From NCBI GenBank assembly GCA_016744335.1, contig JADGEO010000007.1, forward strand, positions 1 to 64,000: a stretch of 64,000 nucleotides of DNA. Reading direction: 5' to 3'. Both the position numbers and the translations under genes were made by a program. A model generated the notes under the pieces. That model made no database searches. It worked only from the letters and a program-made list of their open reading frames with translations, and was not told where the DNA came from. The stretch comes from Anaerolineales bacterium (GTDB lineage: Bacteria > Chloroflexota > Anaerolineae > Anaerolineales > Villigracilaceae). How positions within the stretch are numbered: the stretch's first letter is position 1; each line of letters begins with the position of its first letter. This document shows, piece after piece, positions 1 to 8,264 of the stretch.

Positions 1-200
1 GACATGTAGAATATCGAGGTTCTTTATATGATAGTTTTATATACGAAGTTTCTCTTCCCCTAAATAAGATTCTTATCAATACAGGTGCAAAAAATGATAT
101 TCTAACCTATGTAGGTTTGGATGATGTCTCTGTCTTAAGTGACTTTCAGGTACGCGTTCCAAATGGCATCAACACTGCCTTCTGGATGACTATCCCATAG
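1..200 (+). CDS. C-terminal fragment of an unidentified protein
   Basis: An open frame runs from the window edge (codons in register with base 3) for 65 codons to a TAG at 198-200. The peptide ends in NTAFWMTIP and is rich in beta-type residues with few charges, as in the last strands of a secreted or extracytoplasmic beta domain. No family is recognisable from this fragment. The stop lies 15 nt before the next start on the same strand, so the two genes may be co-transcribed. The real start is outside the window. Confidence 0.55.
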   Translation, partial: HVEYRGSLYDSFIYEVSLPLNKILINTGAKNDILTYVGLDDVSVLSDFQVRVPNGINTAFWMTIP

Positions 201-215
201 AAAACAAAATAAAAC

Positions 216-668
216 ATGCTAACCTCCCTCCAAAAACACACCCCCGCCATCTCCATCTTGCTACTTATTGCACTACTTGCCGCTCTATTCTTTTACCCGC
301 CTTCTTCGCGTTTGCTTTCGAGCATAATTATCGTTTTCGGCGTTGGGGCTGCCATTATTTTCACCGTGCATAGCAATTGGCAAAGCTATAAAAACGAAGA
401 AATAACCCGCCCCCAATTCATTCGCAACACCATCATTGATTTGCTCGGTTTGGCTTTGGTGATGGGCGCGGCTATGTTCTTTGGTAGCACTTTGGCTAGG
501 CTCAGTATAGAGCTGGTGGGCGGTTATGCTGGTAACGCTTGGGGTATTACTTCGACTCCGCTCAGTGCAAGTTTAGTTGGCATCATAGCGGGGATGGCGG
601 TGGGTTTTGGGATTGCTTTTCTTGTGCAAAAAGTTTGGGGGAAAGTCTCAGAACCAGTAAAAGCGTAA
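216..668 (+). CDS. Small four-helix membrane protein of unknown function
   Basis: A 150-residue protein with about four hydrophobic segments (roughly residues 8-27, 32-52, 72-94 and 110-136) and short loops. A polar stretch (NWQSYKNEEITRPQF) lies between helices 2 and 3. I do not recognise the family. The ATG follows the upstream stop by 15 nt and has no clear Shine-Dalgarno sequence, so translation may depend on the preceding gene. A weak hairpin followed by TCTTTT lies just after the stop. The even hydrophobicity and clean ends argue for a real gene. Confidence 0.7.
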   Translation: MLTSLQKHTPAISILLLIALLAALFFYPPSSRLLSSIIIVFGVGAAIIFTVHSNWQSYKNEEITRPQFIRNTIIDLLGLALVMGAAMFFGSTLARLSIELVGGYAGNAWGITSTPLSASLVGIIAGMAVGFGIAFLVQKVWGKVSEPVKA

Positions 669-669
669 C

Positions 670-690
670 GTGACATTTATGTCGCTCTTT
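670..690 (+). terminator. Weak candidate terminator
   Basis: GTGACA/TGTCGC form a six-pair stem (one G-T pair) with a TTTA loop at 670-685, followed by TCTTT. It starts 2 nt after the stop of the small membrane protein. The stem is short, so termination is uncertain. Confidence 0.35.
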
Positions 691-885
691 TATGTTTATA
701 ATTGGTCTATGAACTCCCCTCGCATAGCAAATTTCAACTTCTTTTCTCTACCCATAGATCCAATGCCCGACGTTTAATCTTCCCCTCCTGTTTTTTGCAC
801 GCAATGTGATTGGTTTACGCCGCTGATCCAGCTTGGTAGCAGTACGCAAGATAAGGTCACGCGCGTTGCGGCTGTTTTATCCATA

Positions 886-982
886 AAATCCGAAAGGTTT
901 CAAACGCGTCATAATTAAAATTGAGCGTGCGCTTTCCAAATCGTCTAAGAAGAAATCGATTCTGATAAAACCTTTCGGATTT
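886..982. repeat. 97-bp element bounded by a perfect 15-bp inverted repeat
   Basis: The arms at 886-900 and 968-982 (core ATCCGAAAGGTTT) are exact reverse complements with 67 bp between them. The element ends 4 bp from the pepF stop codon. The rest of the 669-986 gap holds a short hairpin at 670-685 and a TATAAT at 697-702, but no convincing gene. The internal sequence could fold as a long hairpin after pepF. It has the form of a non-autonomous repeat rather than a terminator, since no T-run follows. Confidence 0.6.
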
Positions 983-986
983 CACG

Positions 987-2792
987 CTACAACTCGCAAT
1001 ATCTATCCACTTGCTTTTCAATAACCTTCAAACTATCTGCCCAGAATTTTTTCTCGCGGATGTTGATTCCAAATCTGTCGGCTAATTCTGCGGCACGGTC
1101 TTCACCCGTGCTTGCAAGCAGATTCATATAGTCGGGGAGAAATTCTTCGCCGCGTTCTTGGTAAATGGCATATAGCCCAGTAGCGAAAAGCAGACCGAAG
1201 GCGTAGGGGTAATTATAGAAGGAAAGCCCGGCAGAGTAGTAGTGGGGCTTCCATGTCCACATATATTTGTGCAGATGCTCTTGATCTAAAGCATCTCCAA
1301 ATGTGGCTTTTTGGGCATTTTCCATAATCTCGCATAAATCATCTGCCGAGAGTTCAGCATCGGCGCGTTTCTCGAAAACTTCTTTCTCGAAAAGATAGCG
1401 GGAGTAAATATCAACAATCACTTGGCTAGAGCCGATTAGGGCAGTTTCTAGGATTGCTAGTTCTTCATCCGGGTTGTCAACTTCATCTAAAATGGCGTTG
1501 GCGACTATGGTTTCGCACATAATAGAGGCGGTTTCGGCGAGGGTCATGGGGGTATCGCTCTGGATGGGCGTTTTGCCTGCCGAGTAGAGACACTCATTAT
1601 GGAAGGCGTGCCCGAGTTCATGCGCAAGGGTAGATACTTGGTCGAAAGTGCCATCAAAATTGGCTAAAATACGTGATTCTTTGACAGCAGGTACGCCCAT
1701 GCAAAATGCGCCACCACGTTTGCCTACGCGTTGCTCGGCATCAATCCAATTTTCGGTGAAGGCACGTTGTGCAAGGTCTTGGAGTTCGGGGGCAAAAGTA
1801 CCAAATTGTTTGAGAATAAATTGGCTGGCTTCTTCGTAGCTGTAGGTCATTTCGGCGTCGCCCACAGGGGCGAAAACGTCCCACCAAGGGAGTTTTTCTT
1901 TGCCCATACGTTTTGCCTTTGCGGTGAAATAGCGTTGGAAAATAGGGGAAGAATCTACCATTGCTTCGAGCATGGCATTGAGAGAATCTCTGTCCATGCG
2001 GGCGGCATCTAGCGAGGCGTGGAGGGCATCTTCGCGCCCGCGTTTTTTGTTAAGGGTGTTCACGGTGCCTTTTATGCCGTTCATACACGCGGCTAAAGGT
2101 TCTTCAATTTCTTTCCATGCTTTCATTTCTGCTTCGTAGGCACGTTTTCGGACATCTTCATCGGGGTGTGAGTGTAAGTTGATTAAGGCAGGTGCAGAGA
2201 GTTCTTGCACTTCACCGTCTAACTCAAATTCAATTTTCATTTGAGATGTGATTGTGCCCTGCAACTTTTCCCATCCGCTAGAGCCGCTTAAGCTGAGTTC
2301 TGCCGCGAGAGCTTCTTCTTTTGCGCTCATTAGGTATCTGCTTTGTTCAGCGGTTTCTTCTAAAAAGAAGGCGTGCGCTTTAGCAATATCTGAATTTGAG
2401 ACGATTTCAGGCAGAAGGGAGGTGATAGAGCCAATCCATTGTTGGGCTTGGGTGCCTAATAACCTTAAGCGAACTTCGGTTTGCTCAAATTGGGAGAGGG
2501 TTTTCATTGCCAATTTATTGAAAGAATCGGTGGTAATGAAAGAGTAAATATACGCGCCAATGGTTTCTGCCAATTCATAACTTTCGTTAAAGCGATTAAT
2601 CATTTCTTCGGCGAGTTTTGCTAATTCTTCTGCGGGGGTTTCTGCATCGCTGGCAGATACTTTTTCGCCAAAGAAGGTTTCGAGTTCTTCAATTTGCGCT
2701 GAGAGTGTTTTTAACGCAGTTTCAAATTCAGGTGATTCTAGGTCGGGATAGATATTTGATAAATCCCAGTGTGGAGGGGTATTTTTAGTCAT
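987..2792 (-). CDS. pepF: Oligoendopeptidase F (M3 family zinc metallopeptidase)
   Basis: A 601-residue cytoplasmic M3 peptidase that would cleave short oligopeptides in peptide turnover. The zinc site is intact: HELGH at 391-395 supplies two His ligands and the catalytic Glu392, and Glu420 in LAETASIMCE is the third ligand. The N-terminal half is the helical substrate-enclosing domain typical of PepF. Length is normal for the family. The ATG is preceded by AAGGAA about 8 nt upstream. It lies downstream of the hflX/small membrane protein pair on the same strand, separated from it by a short dispersed repeat (2815-2875). The stop is followed by a 97-bp inverted-repeat element. Confidence 0.95.
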   Translation of the reverse strand: MTKNTPPHWDLSNIYPDLESPEFETALKTLSAQIEELETFFGEKVSASDAETPAEELAKLAEEMINRFNESYELAETIGAYIYSFITTDSFNKLAMKTLSQFEQTEVRLRLLGTQAQQWIGSITSLLPEIVSNSDIAKAHAFFLEETAEQSRYLMSAKEEALAAELSLSGSSGWEKLQGTITSQMKIEFELDGEVQELSAPALINLHSHPDEDVRKRAYEAEMKAWKEIEEPLAACMNGIKGTVNTLNKKRGREDALHASLDAARMDRDSLNAMLEAMVDSSPIFQRYFTAKAKRMGKEKLPWWDVFAPVGDAEMTYSYEEASQFILKQFGTFAPELQDLAQRAFTENWIDAEQRVGKRGGAFCMGVPAVKESRILANFDGTFDQVSTLAHELGHAFHNECLYSAGKTPIQSDTPMTLAETASIMCETIVANAILDEVDNPDEELAILETALIGSSQVIVDIYSRYLFEKEVFEKRADAELSADDLCEIMENAQKATFGDALDQEHLHKYMWTWKPHYYSAGLSFYNYPYAFGLLFATGLYAIYQERGEEFLPDYMNLLASTGEDRAAELADRFGINIREKKFWADSLKVIEKQVDRYCEL

Positions 2793-2814
2793 ATAGATTT
2801 CCTTAATATAAAAA

Positions 2815-2875
2815 TGTAGGGGTGTATCCTTGCGGTCGCCCCGCCCAATTGGACAGGAGCAAGTCCTATCCTTAC
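2815..2875. repeat. Dispersed repeat-like intergenic segment
   Basis: A GC-rich stretch beginning TGTAGGGG and ending CCTTACA fills the gap between the small membrane protein and pepF. The ends are imperfect inverted complements (TGTAGGGGTG against TATCCTTACA). A related TGTAGGGGC core occurs in the palindrome at 6683-6726. It overlaps the last codons of the small membrane protein. No transposase or coding function is seen. Confidence 0.4.
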
Positions 2876-3102
2876 AACGCCCAAGCCAGCATTAATCCAA
2901 AAATAGATGTTAGTAAGCCAATGTGCAAAAAAAGATTTGATTGGGCTATCCAGCTATCTAGGAAAAAGAGCTGGAGAATTAAGTTGATAATAATTAGCCC
3001 CATGCCAATCATAGGAATTAGTCCTTTGCGGGGGGCGAGATACGTAGAAAGGTTGTCTAGAGAGGTCGAAAAGGTGCGTTTCTCTTTGTTTTTTTTAGCC
3101 AT
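2872..3102 (-). CDS. Small two-helix membrane protein coupled to hflX
   Basis: A 76-residue protein with a basic N-terminus (MAKKNKEKR), then two hydrophobic segments at about 30-48 and 54-75. Its ATG overlaps the hflX stop by one base (TAATG), and the GAGGAA that precedes it lies within the last hflX codons. This is classic translational coupling and makes the gene convincing despite its size. The family is not recognised; it resembles short DUF-type membrane proteins of two helices. The last codon and stop run into the dispersed repeat at 2815-2875. Confidence 0.8.
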   Translation of the reverse strand: MAKKNKEKRTFSTSLDNLSTYLAPRKGLIPMIGMGLIIINLILQLFFLDSWIAQSNLFLHIGLLTSIFGLMLAWAL

Positions 3103-4451
3103 TATATTTCCTCATCTCTAAGCTCATCTTCGGGGAGCACTTCCCAACCATCAAATTTAGCTACCAGGCGACCGGGCAAACGCCCCTGAATGAGTGTACT
3201 GCCGCGCTCGTGTTCAATGCGTTCAATTTTTCCAGATTCGTGGAAGATAGAAAGCAAATTTCCTTCTTGGTATGGCAAGCGCACGGTAATGGCGGTATAG
3301 GTTTCGTAAAGTCCTTTTTTAAGGAGTTCTCTGAGTTCTTTGATGCCGATTTTATCTTTTGCTGAAACAGCAATAGCTCTAGGGTAGTTTTCTAAAGTTG
3401 TATTTGCTTTTTCTGGGTCTTCCAATAAATCAATTTTGTTCAATGCGGTGATAATGGGAATATGGTCGGCGTTTATTTCTCCTAAGGTTTCTTCTACGGC
3501 TTCAAAATGGTTCAGTGCGTTGGGGTGAGAAATATCAACAACGTGTAAAAGCAAATCGGCATCTGCGATTTCTTCTAGCGTAGCACGAAATGCGGCGATT
3601 AGGGTGGTGGGGAGTTTTTGGATAAAGCCCACAGTATCTGTGAAGAGGGATTTATAGCCGCCGGGCAAATCGACGCGGCGCGTAGTCGGGTCGAGCGTGG
3701 CAAAAAGCTGATCGGCGACGTAAACATCGGATTCGGCAAGTTGGTTGAGTAGCGTTGATTTGCCTGCATTCGTATAGCCAACAAGCGCAACAATGGGCAT
3801 CTGTGATTTTTTGCGTTTATCGCGGTGACGTGAGCGATGGGCGCGCACTTTCTCTAAATCTTCTTTGATGCGAGAAATGCGTTTACCAATGACGCGCCGA
3901 TCTACTTCTAGCTGTGTCTCGCCAGGTCCGCGTAGACCAACGCCACCCACGCCTCCCGCACGTCCGCCCCCGCCGCCCCCTTGACGGGCAAGATGTGTCC
4001 ACGCACGCGTCAAGCGCGGGAGATAGTATTCGTACTGCGCCAGTTCTACTTGTAACATGCCCTCTCGTGTTTTAGCATGTTGGGCAAAAATATCTAAGAT
4101 GAGAGACGTTCTATCTAATAAACGGAGATTTTCACCGAGTTGTTTTTCTAATTCGCGTTGGTGGCGCGGCGAAAGTTCATCGTCAAAAATAACAACTTGG
4201 GTAAGCGTATCTTCGGCCAGTGCTTTTAGTTCATTTACTTTGCCTGCCCCGATGAATGTTTTTGCGTTGGGGCGTTTGAGTTTTTGGGTGATTTCACCAA
4301 CGACTTCTAGCCCAGCAGTTTCTGCAAGCAGGGCTAGTTCGTCAAGTGAGTCGTTAAGAGGCAGTAAGCCCTCTTCACCTGAGATTTCAACGCCAACAAG
4401 AAAAGCACGTTCTCTTGGGGGCGTGGCGGGGTAAGTTTCTTTTTTTGCCAT
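3102..4451 (-). CDS. hflX: GTPase HflX, ribosome-associated
   Basis: A 449-residue HflX-type GTPase. HflX binds the 50S subunit and splits or rescues stalled ribosomes under stress. The N-terminal HflX domain (about 1-150) is followed by the family's glycine-rich linker (156-178, RQGGGGGG to GLRGPGETQ), a coiled-coil stretch, and the G domain. G1 is GYTNAGKS at 225-232, G3 is DTVG at 272-275 and G4 is NKID at 338-341. The ATG has no Shine-Dalgarno sequence; instead a TATAAT sits 13 nt upstream, so the mRNA would have a leader of only a few bases. The gene is coupled to the small membrane protein downstream. Confidence 0.95.
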   Translation of the reverse strand: MAKKETYPATPPRERAFLVGVEISGEEGLLPLNDSLDELALLAETAGLEVVGEITQKLKRPNAKTFIGAGKVNELKALAEDTLTQVVIFDDELSPRHQRELEKQLGENLRLLDRTSLILDIFAQHAKTREGMLQVELAQYEYYLPRLTRAWTHLARQGGGGGGRAGGVGGVGLRGPGETQLEVDRRVIGKRISRIKEDLEKVRAHRSRHRDKRKKSQMPIVALVGYTNAGKSTLLNQLAESDVYVADQLFATLDPTTRRVDLPGGYKSLFTDTVGFIQKLPTTLIAAFRATLEEIADADLLLHVVDISHPNALNHFEAVEETLGEINADHIPIITALNKIDLLEDPEKANTTLENYPRAIAVSAKDKIGIKELRELLKKGLYETYTAITVRLPYQEGNLLSIFHESGKIERIEHERGSTLIQGRLPGRLVAKFDGWEVLPEDELRDEEI

Positions 4452-4464
4452 GTAAGTTTTTTGT

Positions 4465-4470
4465 ATTATA
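4465..4470 (-). promoter_or_regulatory. Candidate -10 box for hflX
   Basis: A perfect TATAAT on the minus strand overlaps the stop codon of the upstream histidine kinase gene. The hflX ATG starts 13 nt after it, which predicts a 5' leader of about 6 nt and fits the lack of a ribosome binding site. No good -35 was found. Confidence 0.45.
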
Positions 4471-5698
4471 GAGTGGTTTTAGTTTGATGCGTATTTATTT
4501 CTGAAGCGAAGAATTTTGCCACCTTTGGGTCTGTAGCCTCGTTACGGTCGGGTAAGAGGATGTGAAAAGATGTGCCCGGGCATGTTTCTTCGTTGCACCC
4601 TTCTGAATTGACCCAGATTGTTCCCCCGTGCGCTTCAATAATACCGCGTGTGATAGAAAGGCCCAACCCCGGACCGCCACCCTTGAAGCTGGTCTTACTG
4701 CTAGAGTGTAGGGAAGCTTTTCCGAGTTGGTTGAACTTCTCGAAAATAGTTACTTGGTTTTCGAGGGAGATGCCAATGCCTGTGTCTTTAATCATTATCT
4801 CAATAAAGCCAGGTAAGATGCGCCCGTTTACTGTGATTATGCCCCCATTGGGGGTGTATTTGATTGCGTTTGCGAGCACATTGCGCAATGCTTGGTAAAT
4901 TCGTTCTGAATCAGCAAATATCAGTTGGCTATCGCCTTCAAAGGAGTTAATTTCAAGGGTTAGTTGACGCGAAGCACAGATTGGTTTTAGCTCTTTTCCT
5001 AGAAGGGTGAAAGATTGTTTGAGTTTAAAGGGTTGAAAATTAAGGGAGAGTAAGCTATTGTCAATTAAAGAGACATCAATCATATCGTCTACAATTTCTT
5101 GCAGGCGTTTTACGCCACCCCGAATGCCTGTTATAAGTGCTTCGGCGTTTTCATTTTCACCAAGCATTTCGCTAATCATTGCGGCATAGCCTTCAATTAA
5201 GGTTAGCGGGGTTTTTAGTTCGTGTGCCGCGACAGAAATAAAATTAGATTTGCTACGATCAAGTTTTTCTAATTTTTCTCTGATATTGCTGAGTTCATTT
5301 TCTATGAAGGTAACGCGTTTATCCGATTCATAATGTGACGATTTTGAGAGGGCATAAGAAAAAATAGGGGAGGTGGCTCTAAGTAATTCAAGCGCATCCT
5401 CTGCAGAAAGATTATCTTTAGCAACATCAAAGGTAAAGGCGTTTGCTCTGCTAATTAGGGTAGAAAGATTTTGTTGCCCTTCTGCAAGGTCGCTTTCTGT
5501 AGGTGCGTTTGCCCAATCAAAAATAATTGGGTCTACCCATGAAGGGTCACCCGTTAAGACTGCTTGTTCAAGGAGACTGAAAAAGCGAGCAAGTTCTTTT
5601 TCAAAATTTTCTCGTACCCCCGCTCCACGTGCCATATCATGCGAGACGCGCTTTATCCACGGTTGTCGGATTTCTTCAAGGAGGCTTTGGATATTCAT
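4466..5698 (-). CDS. Orphan cytoplasmic histidine kinase
   Basis: A 410-residue sensor kinase without membrane segments. The N-terminal 120 residues are helical and start like RsbR-type or globin-like sensor regions (LLEEIRQPWIKRVSHD), but no named domain is certain. A coiled coil (128-150) leads to the HisKA H-box VAAHELKTPL with phosphoacceptor His159. The catalytic domain has the N-box NVLANAIKYTPNGG, DTGIGI and a GGPGLGLS G2 box. No response regulator is adjacent on this strand, so the partner is unknown. The C-terminal 25 residues after the kinase core look disordered. Start chosen at the ATG at 5698; the M28 gene lies upstream on the same strand 55 nt away. Confidence 0.88.
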   Translation of the reverse strand: MNIQSLLEEIRQPWIKRVSHDMARGAGVRENFEKELARFFSLLEQAVLTGDPSWVDPIIFDWANAPTESDLAEGQQNLSTLISRANAFTFDVAKDNLSAEDALELLRATSPIFSYALSKSSHYESDKRVTFIENELSNIREKLEKLDRSKSNFISVAAHELKTPLTLIEGYAAMISEMLGENENAEALITGIRGGVKRLQEIVDDMIDVSLIDNSLLSLNFQPFKLKQSFTLLGKELKPICASRQLTLEINSFEGDSQLIFADSERIYQALRNVLANAIKYTPNGGIITVNGRILPGFIEIMIKDTGIGISLENQVTIFEKFNQLGKASLHSSSKTSFKGGGPGLGLSITRGIIEAHGGTIWVNSEGCNEETCPGTSFHILLPDRNEATDPKVAKFFASEINTHQTKTTL

Positions 5699-5753
5699 AA
5701 GTATAGTCTATGCGAATTCTATTTTTCTGATCATTATAAAGGGCTTGCAAAGC

Positions 5754-6674
5754 CTATCTTTTACTTTCTAACCACGCTAGTATTGTATCACCAACTGTTT
5801 GCAAACTCTCGGCAGAAACTTTGTTTGGGGTATCTTCTGTTGTGTGCCAATAGGGGTAGTCAAAATCAATCACATCCACAGCCGGCATCCCAGCTTCGAG
5901 AAAAGGGGTGTGGTCGTCTAGCATAGAAAATTTTTCTTCGGGGATAAAGATATCTTGGTAGCCTAGTGCCTCAGCTTGTGCCCAAATTTCAGTGCGAATT
6001 TCAATATCTGAGTTTTTTTCAAGATAGATATTTAAATCTGCATCGCCAATCATATCGAGAATCACAACGGCTTCGGGGTCAAGCATATCATATTCTTCAA
6101 CAAAAGCGCGTGAGCCGAGAATCCAATCCCAGGTGGGGATATTGCCATTATCTTCGAGGTCAAAAAAAACTAACCAAGTGGATGGAGATGGATTAACTGA
6201 GGTGCCCGTAGGGAGCGTGCGCGCTAACTCAAGCAGGATTGCTACGCCCGAGGCACCGTCGTTTGCACCAAGAAGGGCTTGAGTGCGCTTATCAACATCG
6301 GGGTCGTGATCGGCGTAGATGCGGCTATCGTAATGCGCGCCGAGAATAATATCGGGTGGTGTCTCATCTCGTGAGGCAATCAGGTTATAGCCGCGATGCC
6401 CATGTGAATCGAAGACTTGTACTTCTACATCCCAGCCAGCAGATTCGAGTTTGTGTTGCATCCATGCTCGAGTGCGGGCGTGGGCAATAGAGTTTGGGGT
6501 GCGTGCCCCAAAATTGCACTGGTAATGTACATCTGCGTATGCGCGCTCCCCGTCAAATTTACCGCGAGCAAGTTCAGGTCGCGCGCGAAGCGAAAAACTT
6601 GTCCCGATGAGGTAAGAGCCTACGATGAGGAGAATGATGGAGAAGAGTACGATGATGAAGGTGTTTTTTTTCAT
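5754..6674 (-). CDS. M28-family zinc enzyme, glutaminyl-cyclase-like, membrane-anchored
   Basis: A 306-residue protein from the ATG at 6674. The frame is open further upstream but would run through a palindromic repeat. An N-terminal hydrophobic segment (about residues 4-24) after MKKN indicates a signal anchor, placing the catalytic domain outside the membrane. Metal-site motifs are GAHYDSR, GANDGASGVAILLELAR, FFDLEDNG, ILDMIGD and the late DDHTPF plus YWHTTEDTP. DDHTPFLEAG and the spacing after GSRAF resemble glutaminyl-peptide cyclotransferases more than ordinary aminopeptidases. The position of the second Glu in EE is Asp here, which M28 enzymes tolerate as a zinc ligand. Either Gln cyclase or aminopeptidase activity is possible. 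Confidence 0.8.
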   Translation of the reverse strand: MKKNTFIIVLFSIILLIVGSYLIGTSFSLRARPELARGKFDGERAYADVHYQCNFGARTPNSIAHARTRAWMQHKLESAGWDVEVQVFDSHGHRGYNLIASRDETPPDIILGAHYDSRIYADHDPDVDKRTQALLGANDGASGVAILLELARTLPTGTSVNPSPSTWLVFFDLEDNGNIPTWDWILGSRAFVEEYDMLDPEAVVILDMIGDADLNIYLEKNSDIEIRTEIWAQAEALGYQDIFIPEEKFSMLDDHTPFLEAGMPAVDVIDFDYPYWHTTEDTPNKVSAESLQTVGDTILAWLESKR

Positions 6675-6682
6675 AAAAAATT

Positions 6683-6726
6683 GTAGATGTGTAGGGGCAG
6701 AGCATGCTCCGCCCCTACACATCTAC
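6683..6726. repeat. 44-bp near-perfect palindrome
   Basis: The sequence from GTAGATGT to ACATCTAC equals its own reverse complement apart from one pair, with AGCATGCT at its centre. It fills the space between the trmFO stop (6731) and the M28-like ORF start (6674) and leaves no room for a Shine-Dalgarno sequence. It could form a cruciform, or an RNA hairpin acting as an attenuator between the two genes, but there is no T-run. It shares the TGTAGGGGC core with the segment at 2815-2875. Confidence 0.6.
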
Positions 6727-6730
6727 GCTC

Positions 6731-8092
6731 CTACGCTAAGTATTCTTCTAAATCTCGCAAGGCTCTCTCTGCCCGCAGCGCGGCTCTTTCTCTTTTGCCT
6801 ATTTTCTTTTTGCTGGGTGGCAAGGGCGGGATAATGCCAAAATTTGCTTTCATTGGCTGAAATCTTTTTTCTTCGGCATGGGTGATATAGTGCGTGAGCG
6901 CACCTAGCATGGTGGTTTCGGGGAGTTGGAGCAGGGGTTGATTGTTGAGCAGGCGAGCGATATTTTTGCCAGCCAGCAAGCCAGTGGCGACATTGCCGAT
7001 ATAGCCCTCTACGCCTGTGATTTGTCCTGCAAAGAAGAGATTATCACGCTTGTGAAATTGAAGTGTGGGGCGCAAAAGGCGCGGGGAGTTGATGAAGGTG
7101 TTGCGGTGCATTTGCCCGTATCGCTCAAATTCAACATTTTCAAGCCCAGGGATAAGACGAAAAACGCGTTTTTGCTCACTATATTTAAGATTAGTCTGAA
7201 AGCCGACCAAATTATAAAGGTCACCCGCGATGTTGTCTTGGCGGAGTTGAAGGACGGCATGGGGGCGGCGGTCTGTGCGCGGGTCTCGTAGCCCAACGGG
7301 GCGCAAGGGACCAAAAGCAAGCGATTTTTCACCCCGCTCGGCGATGATTTCTGCAGGGAGACAGCCTTCAAAATAATGGTGTGCGCCTGCTTTTACACCT
7401 TTTTCTATGGCTAATTCAAAAGAGTGGAGTTTTATGCGTTCGGCTTCGAGGAGAGCATTTAGGAAGGTATCATATTCTTCTTTATTGAAGGGGCAGTTGA
7501 TATAGTCACCTTCTTTTTCTTCACCGCTTTCCGCATTGCGGCCGTAGCGTGAGGCGCGAAAGGCAATATCCATATTGATGCTTTCATGATGAACGATAGG
7601 TGCGAGTGCATCAAAGAAATAAAGATGCTCTTCACTCGTAAGTGCGGCAATGCCAGTTGAAAGTTTGTCAGATGTGAGTGGACCCGATGCAATGATGGTC
7701 GGTTCATCGGGAATTTCGGTCATTTCTTCGCGAATGATTTCAATATTGGGGTGTTGCTCTATCTTTTCGGTAACGCCTTGGGCGAAAGTCTCACGGTCAA
7801 CGGCTAAGGCACCGCCTGCTGGGACAGCAGTTTCTTCGGCTACTTCAAGAAGCATAGACCCCATGCGCCGTATTTCATTTTTGAGTAGTCCTGAGGCGCG
7901 ATCAGGAAGATTTGAGCCAAGTGAGTTTGAGCAGACGAGTTCTGCTAAATCGCTGGTTTGATGTGCACCAGTTTCTTTTTGGGGGCGCATCTCATATAAT
8001 TTTACGTGGATATTTTGTTCAGCGGCTTGCCAGCTTGCTTCACTTCCTGCCAACCCACCGCCGATAATTGTGATACTCTTAGTCGTTTTCAT
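6731..8092 (-). CDS. trmFO: tRNA (uracil-5-)-methyltransferase TrmFO, folate/FAD-dependent
   Basis: A 453-residue flavoprotein that methylates U54 of tRNA to ribothymidine using methylene-tetrahydrofolate. The FAD-binding Rossmann motif is [12 protein letters not shown] at 9-20. The family signature [10 protein letters not shown] carries Cys54, and a second conserved Cys244 lies in [10 protein letters not shown], matching the two functional cysteines known for Bacillus TrmFO. The C-terminal region has the FAQGITGVEGY-type motif ([13 protein letters not shown]). Length is typical; the basic tail ([22 protein letters not shown]) is an extra helix. There is no Shine-Dalgarno sequence; TAAAAT lies 6 nt before the ATG, suggesting a leaderless mRNA. 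Confidence 0.96.
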   Translation of the reverse strand: MKTTKSITIIGGGLAGSEASWQAAEQNIHVKLYEMRPQKETGAHQTSDLAELVCSNSLGSNLPDRASGLLKNEIRRMGSMLLEVAEETAVPAGGALAVDRETFAQGVTEKIEQHPNIEIIREEMTEIPDEPTIIASGPLTSDKLSTGIAALTSEEHLYFFDALAPIVHHESINMDIAFRASRYGRNAESGEEKEGDYINCPFNKEEYDTFLNALLEAERIKLHSFELAIEKGVKAGAHHYFEGCLPAEIIAERGEKSLAFGPLRPVGLRDPRTDRRPHAVLQLRQDNIAGDLYNLVGFQTNLKYSEQKRVFRLIPGLENVEFERYGQMHRNTFINSPRLLRPTLQFHKRDNLFFAGQITGVEGYIGNVATGLLAGKNIARLLNNQPLLQLPETTMLGALTHYITHAEEKRFQPMKANFGIIPPLPPSKKKIGKRERAALRAERALRDLEEYLA

Positions 8093-8098
8093 AGGATG

Positions 8099-8104
8099 AT
8101 TTTA
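8099..8104 (-). promoter_or_regulatory. Candidate -10 box for a leaderless trmFO mRNA
   Basis: TAAAAT on the minus strand is separated from the trmFO ATG by 6 nt, so transcription would begin at or next to the start codon. This agrees with the absence of a ribosome binding site. The -35 is not clear. Confidence 0.4.
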
Positions 8105-8264
8105 TCATTGGAATATCTTTTTTGTGTATAATTGGAACTGTTAAGAGAATTTTTGGTATTGTGATCTGTGCAAAGAAAAAATACTTATCTGAACTTGTGA
8201 AGCGTGAAAGGTGTTGCGTGAATTTCAAAAAATCACATTTCACCTCTTCATGTTTGACCAAAAT

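Noticed and set aside
709..777. 22-codon ATG frame placed 6 nt after a TATAAT, like the leaderless starts elsewhere
   Set aside because: No usable -35, no terminator after it and an amino-acid composition without clear selection; too weak to call as a gene.
1648..2547. Long open frames on the plus strand opposite pepF, and similar antisense frames over hflX, trmFO and the receptor genes
   Set aside because: They mirror real coding genes, lack ribosome binding sites and have low-complexity or Ser/Arg/Cys-rich composition typical of antisense frames.
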